From positions 1-45,970 of the forward strand of contig JAGAJI010000048.1 of NCBI GenBank assembly GCA_017626135.1: 45,970 bases of DNA. The letters run 5' to 3'. The position numbers and the translations under genes are program-made. Positions within the stretch are counted from its first letter, which is position 1; the number at the start of each line of letters is the position of its first letter. Source of the DNA: Clostridia bacterium (GTDB lineage Bacteria; Bacillota; Clostridia; Christensenellales; Borkfalkiaceae). The notes beneath the pieces were generated by a model that was not told where the DNA came from, ran no database searches, and was given only the letters and a program-made list of their open reading frames with translations. This document shows positions 1 to 8,497 of the stretch, in pieces.

Positions 1-1
1 C

Positions 2-175
2 TACCACGCTTGGCTGGGGTATCTTCTGACCCTGATCAAGGCGGATACGATCCGCGTCAAGACCACCGACATCACCAAGGCCCTGGACAATTTCACCTTC
101 GTAAAACACAGCAACCATAAAAAACTCGGAGCGGAGCGCACCGTGACGAAAAAGTGTAAGGAGAATTTTTTATAA
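2..175 (+). CDS. C-terminal end of an unidentified protein (partial)
   Basis: An open frame runs in from the window edge and ends at TAA 173-175, giving about 57 residues (YHAWLGYLLTL at the start, TKKCKENFL at the end). It has no ATG of its own because the 5' part lies outside. The codons are rich in GCC, CTG, GAC and ACC, and the peptide reads like real coding sequence. It converges on rplQ. A short basic tail of this kind occurs at the end of several IS transposases, but I cannot assign a family. Confidence 0.45.
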   Translation, partial: YHAWLGYLLTLIKADTIRVKTTDITKALDNFTFVKHSNHKKLGAERTVTKKCKENFL

Positions 176-265
176 AGAGAGAAAAAATGCAGGCAATACA
201 TTGCATCATATATCGTTCAACGCAGACATGGTATGCCCAAATTGAAAATTTGGGTGCAAGAAGAG

Positions 266-298
266 AGAAAAGCACCTCGCCGAAAAAGCGAGGTGTTT
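266..298 (-). terminator. Rho-independent terminator of the ribosomal protein operon
   Basis: On the minus strand the stem CACCTCGC/GCGAGGTG (295-288 with 280-273) closes a short U-rich loop and is followed by TTTTCTCTCTT. It lies 22 bases after the rplQ stop. A second perfect hairpin, CCCAAATT/AATTTGGG at 236-254, lies just beyond without a U run. Confidence 0.85.
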
Positions 299-319
299 AC
301 GTTAATTTTGGTTCGCAGA

Positions 320-826
320 TCAGATCAATTCGATGATTGCCATTTCTGCGCCGTCACCGCGGCGTTCGCCGAGAAGGTAAATTCTCGTGTAACCGCCACC
401 CTGACCGAGTTCTTCCTTACGAGCAGCGTACTTGGGCGCAAGTTCGTTGAAGAGTTTGTCCATCAAGGGGTGCTGTACGTCAGCCGTTCTTGCTTTGAAT
501 TCGCTCTTCTTTTCGTTGAAACCCTTGATTTCCTGCAAATCGTAGGTCTTTGCCATGATAGCGCGGCGAGCGGCAAGCTTTTTCGCGCCGTCTTTTACGT
601 TGGTAACGGTCACTTCTTTGCCTTTCTTATCCGTCTTTACTGCGCTATATTCTACGTTATCGTCGTAGGTGTTTACCGCTTTGGTGATCAACTTTTCCAC
701 GTAGGGTCTGAGTTCTTTTGCTTTTTCAGCGGTCGTTTCGATTTTACCGTACCAAAGAAGCTGGGAGGCTAAACCTCTGAGCAAAGCATTTCTTTCTTTG
801 GACGTTCTTCCCAATTTTCTGGGCAT
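320..826 (-). CDS. rplQ: 50S ribosomal protein L17
   Basis: L17 lies near the polypeptide exit region of the 50S subunit. The N-terminal block RKLGRTSKERNALLRGLA and the C-terminal GGGYTRI are diagnostic. At 168 residues it is longer than the usual 115-130. The extra 40 or so residues form a Lys/Glu-rich stretch between about residues 55 and 115, in the middle of the fold, where many L17 proteins have only a short loop. Its Shine-Dalgarno (GGAGG) is encoded inside the last codons of rpoA, four bases upstream, so translation is probably coupled. It is the last gene of the locus and is followed by a terminator. Confidence 0.97.
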   Translation of the reverse strand: MPRKLGRTSKERNALLRGLASQLLWYGKIETTAEKAKELRPYVEKLITKAVNTYDDNVEYSAVKTDKKGKEVTVTNVKDGAKKLAARRAIMAKTYDLQEIKGFNEKKSEFKARTADVQHPLMDKLFNELAPKYAARKEELGQGGGYTRIYLLGERRGDGAEMAIIELI

Positions 827-830
827 AATA

Positions 831-1781
831 TTAATCCTCCTGTGTTTTTAATGCGAGGCCGTAGGAATCCAGCTTGTGAATGACTTCTTCCAAAGACTTT
901 CTGCCGAGGTTTCTCACCTTCAACATATCGTCTTCCGTCTTCTTGGCAAGGTCTCCGACCGTATGAATGTTCGCTCTCTTCAAGCAGTTGTAGGAACGGA
1001 CGGAAAGGTCCATTTCTTCAATTGCCATCTTAAGAATCTGTTGCTGTTTGTCGTCTTCCGTCTTCACGAGGATATCCATATTTCTGATGGTTTCGCTGAG
1101 GTTGACAAACAAGCCGATGTGATCTTGCATGATCTTCGCCGCCAAAGAGATGATCTCTTTCCCGGAGAACGTACCGTCCGTCCATACTTCAAGCGTGAGC
1201 TTGTCGTAGTCCACAGCCTGACCTACGCGGGTAGGTTCTACGCTGTAATTCACTTTCTGTACGGGGGTGTAGATCGAGTCGATCGCAATATAATCGATGA
1301 CGGGTTTCTTGTTTTCTTTGGCAGGTCTGTACCCTCTGCCTCTGCCGATGGTGAGCTCGATATCAAGCTTTGCGCCTTCGTCAATCGTGCAGATGTACTG
1401 GTCGCCGTTGATTACTTCGATTTCCGCGTCAATATTGAGGTCTTTACCGGTGAGAACCGCAGGACCTTCCTTGCAGATATTCAACACTTTTTCGTATTCC
1501 TTGTCGATTACCTTCGTCTTGATTGCAAGTGTCTTCAAGTTCAAGATAATTTCCGTAACGTCTTCTTTTACACCCGTTACAGCGGAAAACTCGTGTTTTA
1601 CGCTACCGTCGAGGAACTTGATGCCTTCTACCGCTGCGCCGGGCAACGCGGAGAGGAGAATTCTTCTCAGGCAGTTTCCTATAGTAAGACCGAAACCTTT
1701 CTCCAAGGGTTCGCAAACGACTTTCGCATAGAAATCGTCGTTCTCGACCACCTCGAGTTTGGGCATATCCATTTCGATCAT
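831..1781 (-). CDS. rpoA: DNA-directed RNA polymerase subunit alpha
   Basis: Alpha subunit of RNA polymerase. The N-terminal dimerisation domain (residues 1 to about 230) carries EPLEKGFGLTIGNCLRRILL, which nucleates enzyme assembly. The C-terminal domain (about 245-310, with SVRSYNCLKRANIHTVGDL and RNLGRKSLEEV) contacts UP elements and activators. The length of 316 is normal. AAGGAGG lies nine bases before the ATG. It sits between rpsD and rplQ, the standard alpha-operon order, so polymerase supply is tied to ribosome supply. Confidence 0.98.
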   Translation of the reverse strand: MIEMDMPKLEVVENDDFYAKVVCEPLEKGFGLTIGNCLRRILLSALPGAAVEGIKFLDGSVKHEFSAVTGVKEDVTEIILNLKTLAIKTKVIDKEYEKVLNICKEGPAVLTGKDLNIDAEIEVINGDQYICTIDEGAKLDIELTIGRGRGYRPAKENKKPVIDYIAIDSIYTPVQKVNYSVEPTRVGQAVDYDKLTLEVWTDGTFSGKEIISLAAKIMQDHIGLFVNLSETIRNMDILVKTEDDKQQQILKMAIEEMDLSVRSYNCLKRANIHTVGDLAKKTEDDMLKVRNLGRKSLEEVIHKLDSYGLALKTQED

Positions 1782-1803
1782 TGTGTTACCTCCTTATATT
1801 CGA

Positions 1804-2430
1804 TTATTTGGAGTACAATTCGACAATCATATGCTCTGCAATCTGGCTGTCGATATCTTCTCTGGTAGGAAGAGCCAATACCTTTCCTTCAAGTTTTTCT
1901 CTGTCAAACTCAACCCATTTTACGAGGCTGTTGCTTGCTTTCGTCTCTTTGAGAGCGGTGAAATATTTGTTATCCTTTCTGTTTTCCTTCACAGCGATCA
2001 CGTCGCCTGCCTTTACGATGTAGGAAGGAATGGTAACCGTCTTACCGTTTACCGTAAGGTGTGCGTGGTTGACGATCTGACGAGCGAGCGTTCTGGAAGG
2101 AGCGATGCCCATTCTAAATACTACGTTGTCCAATCTTCTTTCCAAAAGGGAAAGCATGTTTTCACCCGTTACGCCCTTCATACGGTCTGCCATTTCGTAA
2201 TACTTACGGAACTGGCCTTCCTGTACGCCGTAAATTCTCTTGGTCTTCTGCTTTTCACGAAGCTGCAAACCGTATTCGGAAACCTTCTTTCTTGCTGCGC
2301 CGTGCTGACCGGGAGCTACGGGACGCTTATTGAAAGGGCATTTTTCCATGTAGCACTTGTCGCCTTTGAGGAACAATTTGCCACCTTCTCTTCTGCAAAG
2401 CTTACATTTTGCTTCTCTATATCTTGCCAT
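1804..2430 (-). CDS. rpsD: 30S ribosomal protein S4
   Basis: S4 starts assembly of the 30S body by binding 16S rRNA. This is the zinc-binding form: Cys9, Cys12, Cys26 and Cys31 lie in the N-terminal arm ([18 protein letters not shown]). The S4 RNA-binding domain follows at about residues 95-160 ([20 protein letters not shown]). The length of 208 is typical. In well-studied bacteria S4 represses its own synthesis by binding a leader; here rpsD is the third gene behind the structured rpsM leader at 3236-3500, which is the obvious candidate target. Confidence 0.98.
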   Translation of the reverse strand: MARYREAKCKLCRREGGKLFLKGDKCYMEKCPFNKRPVAPGQHGAARKKVSEYGLQLREKQKTKRIYGVQEGQFRKYYEMADRMKGVTGENMLSLLERRLDNVVFRMGIAPSRTLARQIVNHAHLTVNGKTVTIPSYIVKAGDVIAVKENRKDNKYFTALKETKASNSLVKWVEFDREKLEGKVLALPTREDIDSQIAEHMIVELYSK

Positions 2431-2451
2431 AATTCTTCTTCTGCCTCCTCA

Positions 2452-2847
2452 TTAAACTCTACGACGCTTCGGGGGTCTGCATCCGTTGTGAGGGATGGGG
2501 GAAACGTCGGAAATCAACGTGATTTCCAACTCGCAAGTGGAGAGCGCGCGAACTGCGGATTCTCTGCCTGCACCGGGACCTTTCACGTATACTTCTACGG
2601 TTCTCAAACCGTGTTCTTTCGCTGCTTTCGCCGCCGTTTCAGCCGCCATCTGCGCTGCGAAAGGGGTTCCCTTTCTGCTGCCCTTGTAGCCGAGCGCGCC
2701 TGCGCTGGACTGCGTGATCGCGTTACCTGCCATGTCCGTGATCGTTACGATCGTGTTGTTGAACGTAGACTGGATATGAACCTGTCCTTTGTCTACCTTT
2801 TTGAGTTCCTTACGCTTACGAGAAGCGACTTTCTTTACTTGTGCCAT
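2452..2847 (-). CDS. rpsK: 30S ribosomal protein S11
   Basis: S11 is part of the 30S platform and lines the mRNA exit and E site. [18 protein letters not shown] near the N-terminus and the basic C-terminus [12 protein letters not shown] are diagnostic. At 131 residues the length is normal. GAGGAGG precedes the ATG. It lies 19 bases after the rpsM stop in the rpsM-rpsK-rpsD-rpoA-rplQ order. Confidence 0.98.
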   Translation of the reverse strand: MAQVKKVASRKRKELKKVDKGQVHIQSTFNNTIVTITDMAGNAITQSSAGALGYKGSRKGTPFAAQMAAETAAKAAKEHGLRTVEVYVKGPGAGRESAVRALSTCELEITLISDVSPIPHNGCRPPKRRRV

Positions 2848-2866
2848 ATTCTAATCGCCTCCTCTA

Positions 2867-3235
2867 TTATTTCTTCTTGCCTGCAATTGCGCGTGCAGGA
2901 CCTTTGCGCGTACGAGCGTTTCTCTTCGTGCTCTGTCCGCGTACAGGCAAGCCCTTTCTGTGACGGATGCCGCGATAGCAACCGATTTCCATAAGGCGCT
3001 TAATGTTGAGGGATACTTCACTACGAAGTTCACCTTCTACTCTCAATTTGTTATCGATATATTCTCTCAATTTGGAAACGTCGTTTTCGTCAAGATCCTT
3101 TACTCTCGTATCAGGATTGATGCCCGTTTCCGCGAGAATCTTTTTGGAAGTGGTAAGACCGATCCCGTAGATATAGGTAAGACCGATTTCCACTCTCTTT
3201 TCTCTGGGTAAATCCACACCGGCAATACGTGCCAT
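2867..3235 (-). CDS. rpsM: 30S ribosomal protein S13
   Basis: S13 forms part of the 30S head and the bridges to the 50S subunit. [20 protein letters not shown] and the C-terminal [19 protein letters not shown] are the family signatures; 122 residues is typical. The start is preceded by CGGAGG. It is the first gene behind an internal promoter (3507-3536) and a leader of about 265 bases, so the alpha part of the locus can be expressed separately. Confidence 0.98.
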   Translation of the reverse strand: MARIAGVDLPREKRVEIGLTYIYGIGLTTSKKILAETGINPDTRVKDLDENDVSKLREYIDNKLRVEGELRSEVSLNIKRLMEIGCYRGIRHRKGLPVRGQSTKRNARTRKGPARAIAGKKK

Positions 3236-3380
3236 AGATTACTGTCCTCCGTTTTTTTAATTCTTTTCTTGTTTTTTTGTGTATATCGCCAACGAATGTT
3301 TCCGCTTTGGCAGTGGAAAATGCCTCTGCGTTCCCATTGTATTATTTTCGTAATTATTTGCGCTTTTTGATTGCAGAATT

Positions 3381-3448
3381 TACTGTAATAAAAAACGCAA
3401 CAAAACTGAGTTTCCGTAAAATTACGGAAAATCAGTTTAATTACAGTA
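3381..3448 (-). promoter_or_regulatory. Structured leader of the rpsM-rplQ segment, possible S4 autoregulatory site
   Basis: The 340-base gap between rpmJ and rpsM holds no gene. Within the transcript a nested helix forms: TACTGTAAT (3448-3440) pairs perfectly with ATTACAGTA (3389-3381), AAACTGA pairs with TCAGTTT (3438-3432 with 3409-3403), and TTTCCGTAA pairs with TTACGGAAA at the tip. The inner hairpin is followed by a T-rich run, so it could also act as an attenuator. Known biology: S4 represses the alpha operon through a leader before rpsM. That this element binds S4 is inference. Confidence 0.5.
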
Positions 3449-3506
3449 TTGAATTATGAGGAAAATGGACGCTTCCGCGACATTCCCCAAAATATCACAT
3501 GATAAC

Positions 3507-3536
3507 ATTTTACCACGTTTCGTCAAGGTTTGTCAA
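3507..3536 (-). promoter_or_regulatory. Sigma-70 promoter of rpsM-rpsK-rpsD-rpoA-rplQ
   Basis: Minus strand: TTGACA (3536-3531), 18-base spacer, TAAAAT (3512-3507). The start point would be near 3500. The sequence AAACGC lies directly upstream of the -35 box, as it does at the rpsJ and ncRNA promoters of this window. Confidence 0.75.
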
Positions 3537-3574
3537 GCGTTTCACGCCACTATTTTCCAAATTTTTACGCTAAA

Positions 3575-3691
3575 TTAGCCCTGTCTTTGTTTATGGCTCT
3601 TGCTCTTGGAGCAGATGACCATAACTCTACCGTTTCTTTTGATAACTTTGCACTTATCGCACATAGGTTTTACAGAAGGTCTGACTTTCAT
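3575..3691 (-). CDS. rpmJ: 50S ribosomal protein L36
   Basis: A 38-residue protein, too short for most ORF filters. It begins [20 protein letters not shown] and ends SKSHKQRQG. Cys11, Cys14, Cys27 and a His near residue 33 form the zinc ribbon of the C+ type of L36, which helps fold 23S rRNA late in 50S assembly. AAGGAG lies nine bases before the ATG. It follows infA in the usual order. One extra residue (SKSH) lies in the loop before the last ligand compared with the usual 37-residue form. Confidence 0.97.
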   Translation of the reverse strand: MKVRPSVKPMCDKCKVIKRNGRVMVICSKSKSHKQRQG

Positions 3692-3732
3692 TTTCTTTTC
3701 TCCTTGTTAATTAAACTCTTGTCGTCGATTGA

Positions 3733-3954
3733 TTACGACTTGCTGCGCCACGTGATTCTGCCTTTCGTCAGATCGTACGGACTCATTTCCAATTTTACCG
3801 TATCGCCCTCGATGATTCTGATATAGTTCATTCTGAGCTTGCCGGAAATATACGCCGTGATGGTATGACCGTTGGAAAGCTGCACTTTGAAGGTTGCGTT
3901 GGGCAACGCTTCGATGACTTTCCCTTCCGCTTCGATTACGTCGTCTTTGGACAC
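3733..3954 (-). CDS. infA: Translation initiation factor IF-1
   Basis: IF-1 occupies the ribosomal A site during initiation. The 73-residue sequence is a single OB-fold S1-like domain ([45 protein letters not shown]). The start codon is GTG at 3954-3952, fixed by GGAGG eight bases upstream and by the conserved N-terminus SKDDVIE. It lies between map and rpmJ. Confidence 0.97.
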   Translation of the reverse strand: MSKDDVIEAEGKVIEALPNATFKVQLSNGHTITAYISGKLRMNYIRIIEGDTVKLEMSPYDLTKGRITWRSKS

Positions 3955-3992
3955 AGTAACTCCCTCCGATTATTTTATCGTTATTTTTTGGT

Positions 3993-4736
3993 TTACAGCG
4001 TCAGTATTTCCACGCCGTCTTCGCGAACGACTACCGTATTCTCGTAGTGCGCCGCAGGTTTATGATCCGCCGTCACCGCGCCCCATCCGTCGGCAAGCAA
4101 CTTTACTTTCCACGTGCCCATGGCGATCATGGGTTCGATGCAAAGCACCGTGCCGGCTCTGAGCCGCACGCCCGTACCCCTTTTCCCGTAGTTGGGAACG
4201 GAAGGGTCTTCGTGCATTTCTCTGCCGATTCCGTGACCGGTGTAGGAACGAATCACGCCGTATCCGTGCGCTTCCGCGTGCTGTTGCACCGCGTAGCCGA
4301 TATCGAATAAAGGCGTTCCGACTCGCAATCCTTCGATTGCCCGAAAGAAACATTCCTCGGTGACGCGGACGAGCTCTTTCACGTCGGGCGCCACTTCGCC
4401 GATACAGAAGGTTCGGCAAGCGTCTCCGTGATAGCCGTTCTTGTCCGCCACGATATCCACGCTGACGATATCGCCCTCTTTTAGGATCCGATCGTCGGGG
4501 ATGCCGTGCACCACCACTTCATTGACCGACACGCAGGCTGCGGCGGGAAATCCGCCGTACCCGATGCAGGAAGGATTCCCGCCCGAAGAACGTATATAGC
4601 GTTCTACAAGTTCGTCCACCTCTCTCGTGCTCATGCCTGCCTTGATTCTCGATCCGACAAACTCCAACGTTTCCTTTACGATTTTACAAGGCTCACGCAT
4701 CAGGTCGATTTCTTTTTCGCTTTTTACGTGAATCAT
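3993..4736 (-). CDS. map: Methionine aminopeptidase, type I
   Basis: Removes the initiator methionine from nascent proteins using two divalent metal ions. The metal ligands are visible: Asp94 and Asp105 (VDIVADKNGYHGDACRTF), His168 (YTGHGIGREMHEDP), Glu201 (VLCIEPM) and Glu232 (YENTVVV), with substrate-binding His78. At 247 residues it is the short bacterial form without an N-terminal zinc extension. It starts six bases after the adk stop, and the AAGGAACT before its ATG overlaps that stop. Confidence 0.97.
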   Translation of the reverse strand: MIHVKSEKEIDLMREPCKIVKETLEFVGSRIKAGMSTREVDELVERYIRSSGGNPSCIGYGGFPAAACVSVNEVVVHGIPDDRILKEGDIVSVDIVADKNGYHGDACRTFCIGEVAPDVKELVRVTEECFFRAIEGLRVGTPLFDIGYAVQQHAEAHGYGVIRSYTGHGIGREMHEDPSVPNYGKRGTGVRLRAGTVLCIEPMIAMGTWKVKLLADGWGAVTADHKPAAHYENTVVVREDGVEILTL

Positions 4737-4742
4737 AGTTCC

Positions 4743-5372
4743 TTATTTCAAAGCGTTGAGCTTTGCCGAAATTGCTGCGTATACAGCTTCGGGTGCCGCA
4801 TTTCCTTCTACGTTGAACACGATACCTTTCTTACCATAGTATTCGATAAGAGGAGCGGTCTGCGCTTTGTATACGTCCAGACGGCTCTGTACCGTTTCGG
4901 GATTGTCGTCCTTTCTCTGATACAGCTCACCGCTGCAACGAGCGCATTTGGTCTCGCCGTTCAGCTTCGTGATATGGTAGCTTTCTCCGCAATCCTTACA
5001 TACTCTTCTGCCGCAGAGACGGTCGAGAAGGAGAGAGAAGTCCACGTCGATGTTGATGACGAGGTCCACCTTCGTAATCTTGTCAAGCGCTTCCGCCTGC
5101 GCGATCGTACGGGGGAAACCGTCGAGCATATATCCGTTTTTGCAGTCTTCTCTGCCAAGACGCTCTTCGACGATCTGACAAGTCACTTCGTCGGGTACGA
5201 GCAAGCCCTGGTCGGTGTAAGATTTTGCGAGCATACCGATGGGGGTCCGGTTCTTAATATTTTCTCTGAAAATGTCGCCCGTGGAAATATGGGGAAGAGA
5301 GAAACCGTCCGAAATCTTGGACGCCTGCGTTCCCTTTCCTGCGCCGGGTGCGCCGAGTAAAATAATATTCAT
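4743..5372 (-). CDS. adk: Adenylate kinase
   Basis: Interconverts ATP plus AMP and two ADP in the cytosol. The P-loop GAPGAGKGT lies at residues 7-15, DGFPRT at 84-89 binds AMP, and the lid carries the four-cysteine zinc site typical of Gram-positive enzymes (Cys125, Cys128, Cys143, Cys146). The frame is open 17 codons further upstream, but I choose the ATG at 5372 because GAGGATC precedes it and the fold begins at MNIILLGAPG. The resulting length of 209 is usual. It sits between secY and map. Confidence 0.95.
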   Translation of the reverse strand: MNIILLGAPGAGKGTQASKISDGFSLPHISTGDIFRENIKNRTPIGMLAKSYTDQGLLVPDEVTCQIVEERLGREDCKNGYMLDGFPRTIAQAEALDKITKVDLVINIDVDFSLLLDRLCGRRVCKDCGESYHITKLNGETKCARCSGELYQRKDDNPETVQSRLDVYKAQTAPLIEYYGKKGIVFNVEGNAAPEAVYAAISAKLNALK

Positions 5373-5468
5373 AATTTTGATCCTCATTCCTGTACCGAAC
5401 AGGTACGTTTTTTCAGCCTTCACGCTTCGCCTGCATTTTCGTCAGACGAAGCGCGAAAGTAGTTTTTC

Positions 5469-6776
5469 TTACTTCAAAAATCCTTTGTAGTTCTTCATCA
5501 TCAACTGCGCTTCCATCTGTTTATGGAATTCCATCGCAACGGATACGATAATCAAAATACCCGTGGTCGAGAATACGTTGACGAGGTCGAATGCCGCCCA
5601 TGCGAATGCGATGGAAGGAATCAAAGCGACGAGGGAGAGGTAGATAGCGCCGAACAGCGTGATACGGTTGGAAATCTTTTTAAGATAGTTTTCCGTTGCT
5701 TTACCGGGGCGGATACCCTGAATAAAGCCGCCGTTCTGCTGAATGCTCTTGGATACGTCTTCGGGGTTGAACTGCATCTGCGAATAGAAGAAGGAGAACC
5801 CGAAGATGAATACGCAAAGAACGATGGAATATACGACTGCGCCCCAACCTTCTGCCGATGCGGACATCCAGTTGCTCCACCAGATGCTGAACGGATTGTT
5901 GCCGCCGTTGATCATGCTGCCGATCAATTGAGGGAAGCTCAAAATGGAGAAGGAGAAGATCAAAGGCATAACGCCGCCTGCCGAAATTCTGATGGGAATG
6001 ACGGAAGACTGACCGCCGTACATCTTTCTGCCCTTCATCTGTTTTGCGTACTGTACGGGAACTTTTCTTTCGGAAAGGTCTACGTATACGATCGCAAAGA
6101 AGATCACCGCGCTGACAAGCAAGAACGCAACGAGTTCCCAAATGACGTTAAGGTCGCCGGGAATCGACTGGATCTTGTTGAGGAGCTGCATACCTGCCGT
6201 GGCAAGGATACCGGTGAAGATGATCATGGACTGACCGTTGCCTACGCCGAAGTCGGTGATTCTTTCACCGAGCCACATGACGATGAATGCGCCGGAGGTG
6301 TAGACGATCGTCATGAACACGCCTGCAAGCCAAGTCTGATCAAAGAACAAAGTCGTATTGATAGAGTCGCTACTGTTTGCGAAGGTAAGAATGATACCGA
6401 TAGACTGTACCAACGCAAGACCGATCGTCACGTATCTCGTGATCTGCGCGATCGTCTTACGACCTTCTTCACCTTGTTTGGACAATGCTTCCAGCTTGGG
6501 AATACCCACGCAAAGAAGCTGCATGATAATGGATGCGTTGATGTAAGGTCCGATACCTAATGCAAACAACGTACCTTGGGAAAGCGCACCACCGGTAACG
6601 CTGCTCATCAAAGTGAGGAAGTCGTTCCCGGAAATCGCAGCGCCAAAAGTCTCTCTGTTCAAACCGGGAACCGGAATGAAACAACCGATACGGAAAATCA
6701 GGAGAAGCAAGAGCATCATCAGCACCTTGTTTCTGATTTCCTTTACCTTTAAGGCATTGATAATTGTTTGTAACAT
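5469..6776 (-). CDS. secY: Protein translocase subunit SecY
   Basis: The channel-forming subunit of SecYEG for protein export and membrane insertion. The 435 residues contain ten hydrophobic segments, starting with KVLMMLLLLLIFRIGCFIPVPG and including the plug region just after it. The cytoplasmic loop with GMQLLNKIQSIPG and the conserved FYSQMQFNPEDVSKSIQQNG are seen. It lies in the normal spc position after rplO. The 127-base gap to rplO is the longest spacing inside the spc block and is GC-rich with inverted repeats, but I see no convincing promoter in it. Confidence 0.97.
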   Translation of the reverse strand: MLQTIINALKVKEIRNKVLMMLLLLLIFRIGCFIPVPGLNRETFGAAISGNDFLTLMSSVTGGALSQGTLFALGIGPYINASIIMQLLCVGIPKLEALSKQGEEGRKTIAQITRYVTIGLALVQSIGIILTFANSSDSINTTLFFDQTWLAGVFMTIVYTSGAFIVMWLGERITDFGVGNGQSMIIFTGILATAGMQLLNKIQSIPGDLNVIWELVAFLLVSAVIFFAIVYVDLSERKVPVQYAKQMKGRKMYGGQSSVIPIRISAGGVMPLIFSFSILSFPQLIGSMINGGNNPFSIWWSNWMSASAEGWGAVVYSIVLCVFIFGFSFFYSQMQFNPEDVSKSIQQNGGFIQGIRPGKATENYLKKISNRITLFGAIYLSLVALIPSIAFAWAAFDLVNVFSTTGILIIVSVAMEFHKQMEAQLMMKNYKGFLK

Positions 6777-6903
6777 TTTTTTCTCCGTTAGTGGTTTTTT
6801 TTTGCGTTTCGCCCGGGGCGATCCCGCGCAAAAACGCTCGGGGAGAAATAATGCGAACTACGGAAAACCGCAAAATAGCGATTTCCCGTGTCACAATTTC
6901 AGA

Positions 6904-7350
6904 TTAGAGGGTCTCCGCCGTGCCCTGCGCTGCTTCAATAGCCGCTTTTGCGGAAACGGAGAATTTCGCCGCTTTCACGGTGAGGGCTACGTTGAGTTCG
7001 CCGCCACCGAGAACTTTCAGTCCGCAGTTGTTTTTAACTTCTTTCGCAAGGCCGTTTTCCATAACGAAACCGTAATCCACTACGGTGCCTGCAGGCAAAT
7101 CTGCAAGGTCTGCAAGGTTTACGATCACGTATTCCTTCTTGCCGTTATGATTGAAGCCTCTCTTAGGTACACGACGTGCAATAGGCATCTGACCGCCTTC
7201 GAAACCGGGACGTACGCCACCGCCGGAACGAGCCCATTGACCTTTGTGACCTTTACCGGAAGTCTTACCCGTACCGGAACCGATACCGCGACCGAGTCTT
7301 TTCGTCGTTTTCGTTGCTCCCTTTGCAGGGGAAAGAGTATCTATTCTCAT
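6904..7350 (-). CDS. rplO: 50S ribosomal protein L15
   Basis: A late-assembling 50S protein. The Gly-rich basic N-terminus (KRLGRGIGSGTGKTSGKGHK, GGGVRPGFEGGQMPI) threads into rRNA, and the C-terminal half forms the globular domain. At 148 residues it is normal. Its AAGGAG overlaps the rpmD stop region, 11 bases upstream. Confidence 0.97.
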   Translation of the reverse strand: MRIDTLSPAKGATKTTKRLGRGIGSGTGKTSGKGHKGQWARSGGGVRPGFEGGQMPIARRVPKRGFNHNGKKEYVIVNLADLADLPAGTVVDYGFVMENGLAKEVKNNCGLKVLGGGELNVALTVKAAKFSVSAKAAIEAAQGTAETL

Positions 7351-7361
7351 TGATAATCTCC

Positions 7362-7541
7362 TTAGATGTTTTCTACTTTGACGAGGTGCTTTACTTTCGC
7401 AATCATGCCCTGTACGACAGGGGTATCGTCAAGTTCTTTGGAAGAACGGATCTTTTTAAGACCGAGCGCGGCAACCGTACCTTTCACGGATGCTACCTCT
7501 CCGATCGTGCTTTTTACAAGCGTTACTCTGATTTTAGCCAT
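7362..7541 (-). CDS. rpmD: 50S ribosomal protein L30
   Basis: A 59-residue protein: MAKIRVTLVKSTIG at the start, then AALGLKKIRSSKELDDTP and a C-terminal GMIAKVKHLVKVENI. This is the standard small L30 fold that follows S5 in spc operons. CGGAGG lies ten bases before the ATG. The stop TAA lies at 7364-7362, just ahead of the rplO ribosome binding site. Confidence 0.97.
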   Translation of the reverse strand: MAKIRVTLVKSTIGEVASVKGTVAALGLKKIRSSKELDDTPVVQGMIAKVKHLVKVENI

Positions 7542-7560
7542 GTCTTATTTCCTCCGTCTC

Positions 7561-8088
7561 TCAGCTCAAAATTTCTTCTACGGTCTTGCCACGAAGCGCT
7601 GCTACCTGCTCAGCCGTCTTGAGTTCTTTCAAACCTTCGATTGCCGATTTTACGCAGTTGCCGGGGTTCTGGCTGCCGTGCGATTTCGTTCTGATGTTCT
7701 TAATGCCTACTGCTTCCATAACCGCACGGACGGGACCGCCTGCGATAACGCCGGTACCTTCTGCCGCGGGCATCATCAAAACGGCGCCGCGACCGAATCT
7801 ACCTACTACCGTATGAGGAATGGTTTCGTTTACGATAGCTACGGAAACCATGTTTTTCTTTGCTCTCAAAGTAGCCTTTTCGATTGCTTCGGGTACTTCT
7901 TTCGCTTTACCCGTAGCTACGCCGATCTTGCCCTTGCCGTCGCCCACGATTACGAGCGCAGCAAAACGCATATTCTTACCGCCCTTTACAACCTTGGTTA
8001 CGCGGTTCACTTCGATAAGCTTTTTGATAAGACCGTCGTCTTCTACCTGTCTTCTCTGAGGTCTTCTTTCTCTTTTTTCGTCTGCCAT
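7561..8088 (-). CDS. rpsE: 30S ribosomal protein S5
   Basis: S5 contributes to decoding accuracy and the mRNA entry helicase. The double-stranded RNA-binding domain ([39 protein letters not shown]) is followed by the C-terminal S5 domain ([19 protein letters not shown]). The frame extends to a GTG three codons upstream, but AAGGAG abuts that GTG and sits eight bases before the ATG at 8088, so I use the ATG (175 residues). Confidence 0.96.
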   Translation of the reverse strand: MADEKRERRPQRRQVEDDGLIKKLIEVNRVTKVVKGGKNMRFAALVIVGDGKGKIGVATGKAKEVPEAIEKATLRAKKNMVSVAIVNETIPHTVVGRFGRGAVLMMPAAEGTGVIAGGPVRAVMEAVGIKNIRTKSHGSQNPGNCVKSAIEGLKELKTAEQVAALRGKTVEEILS

Positions 8089-8100
8089 TGTACCCACTCC

Positions 8101-8484
8101 TTAGAATTTAAGTCCGGCTTCTCTTGCGCCGTCTGCGACTGCCTTTACACGACCGGTGTAAAGATAACCGCCTCTGTCGAATACGACTGTCTCAACGCCC
8201 TTTGCCATGGCTCTTTCAGCCGCAACCGCGCCGACAACCTTAGCAGCTTCCGTCTTGGAAAGGCCTGCAATCTTTTCCTTTACAGCCTTATCCATCGTGG
8301 ACGCTGCGGCGAGGGTTACGCCCCCCTTCGCATCGCCTTTACGATCGTCGATAACCTGTACGTAGATGTGATTAAGGCTTCTGTATACGTTCATACGGGG
8401 TGCTTCCGCCGTTCCCGTAACCGTCTTTCTGACGCGTGCGTGGCGTCTCTGTCTGACCGCATTTTTATCAATTTTTGTAATCAT
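8101..8484 (-). CDS. rplR: 50S ribosomal protein L18
   Basis: Binds 5S rRNA with L5 and L25 in the central protuberance. The N-terminus [20 protein letters not shown] and C-terminus [26 protein letters not shown] show the family. The length of 127 is slightly above the usual 117-122. AAGGAGC precedes the ATG, and the gene lies between rplF and rpsE. Confidence 0.97.
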   Translation of the reverse strand: MITKIDKNAVRQRRHARVRKTVTGTAEAPRMNVYRSLNHIYVQVIDDRKGDAKGGVTLAAASTMDKAVKEKIAGLSKTEAAKVVGAVAAERAMAKGVETVVFDRGGYLYTGRVKAVADGAREAGLKF

Positions 8485-8497
8485 ACTTTAACGCTCC

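Noticed and set aside
5373..5423. Seventeen-codon N-terminal extension of adenylate kinase
   Set aside because: The family starts at MNIILLGAPG and a Shine-Dalgarno directs the ATG at 5372.
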